From Metabacillus fastidiosus NBRC 101226 (GTDB lineage Bacteria > Bacillota > Bacilli > Bacillales > Bacillaceae): a stretch of 64,000 nucleotides of DNA. Of the stretch, positions 63,917-64,000 are shown piece after piece (within the stretch, counting starts at the first letter, position 1; each line of letters begins with the position of its first letter). Made by a program: the position numbers and the translations under genes. Under the pieces are notes generated by a model. The model was given only the letters and a program-made list of their open reading frames with translations, had not been told where the DNA came from and ran no database searches. The stretch lies in contig NZ_BCVG01000002.1 of assembly GCF_001591625.1 (NCBI RefSeq), forward strand, positions 62,001-126,000. The letters run 5' to 3'.

Positions 63917-64000
63917 GTAGATTAAGAACCTGTTAAGTAATAATAAAGTTATTCCATTAAAGGACCAAATTTTAGAACAATTGGTATGTGCAGGTTATTT

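Overview
This window is chromosomal DNA from a low-GC Gram-positive bacterium of the Bacillaceae. The evidence is strong GAGGTG/GGAGG ribosome-binding sites, TTG and GTG starts, and a gene order that matches the sbcC-addAB-comK-hemEHY-pbpF-ecs-hit-serC-hpr-prsA-yhaLMNO stretch of Bacillus subtilis (symbols and synteny from memory). The species cannot be named from sequence alone. There is no rRNA, tRNA, prophage or CRISPR array.

Layout, left to right. 1-10571: DNA repair genes, all minus strand: sbcC (cut by the window edge), sbcD, addA, addB. 10763-14125: map, sipV, yhjE, comK and two small genes beside it. 14149-22310: yhfN protease, a cupin regulator with azlCD and a striking palindromic operator, a TrpXYZ-type ABC importer, lplJ, yhfI, yhfH. 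22344-30515: yhgE with its TetR regulator yhgD and two matching operators, then a response regulator, a kinase and a three-gene ABC exporter of the LnrJKLMN type. 30814-37465: coproporphyrin-branch haem genes hemE-hemH-hemY, pbpF and the haem-degrading monooxygenase hmoB. 37659-45860: an accessory block with a second, repeat-rich YhgE protein, a NatAB/YhaQP-type ABC exporter preceded by a 25-residue hydrophobic peptide, and a divergent ComP/ComA-like two-component system with a ComA-box-like site between them. 45942-56715: PAP2 phosphatase, ecsCBA, hit, serC, yhaH, hpr (scoC), yhaI, yhaJ, prsA, yhaL and small membrane proteins. 56866-62067: yhaM, yhaN, yhaO. 62068-64000: an accessory tail with a large cloverleaf inverted repeat, 20-bp tandem repeats and one unrecognised gene.

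The backbone joins recombinational repair (AddAB, SbcCD and the SbcCD-like YhaNO), competence and exoprotease control (ComK, Hpr, Ecs), secretion (SipV, PrsA) and haem metabolism (HemEHY, HmoB). The less expected content is: a possible quorum- or stress-type module (ComPA-like pair, tiny peptide, ABC exporter); a two-component/ABC exporter locus with a terminator between its sensor and transporter halves; two copies of a 155-bp folded repeat, one of which supplies the stop codon of a gene; an unexplained repeat-bearing plus-strand transcript candidate upstream of hit; and the cloverleaf element at 62244-62423. Many true starts lie 3 to 29 codons inside the longest open frame; the starts given here follow the ribosome-binding site.
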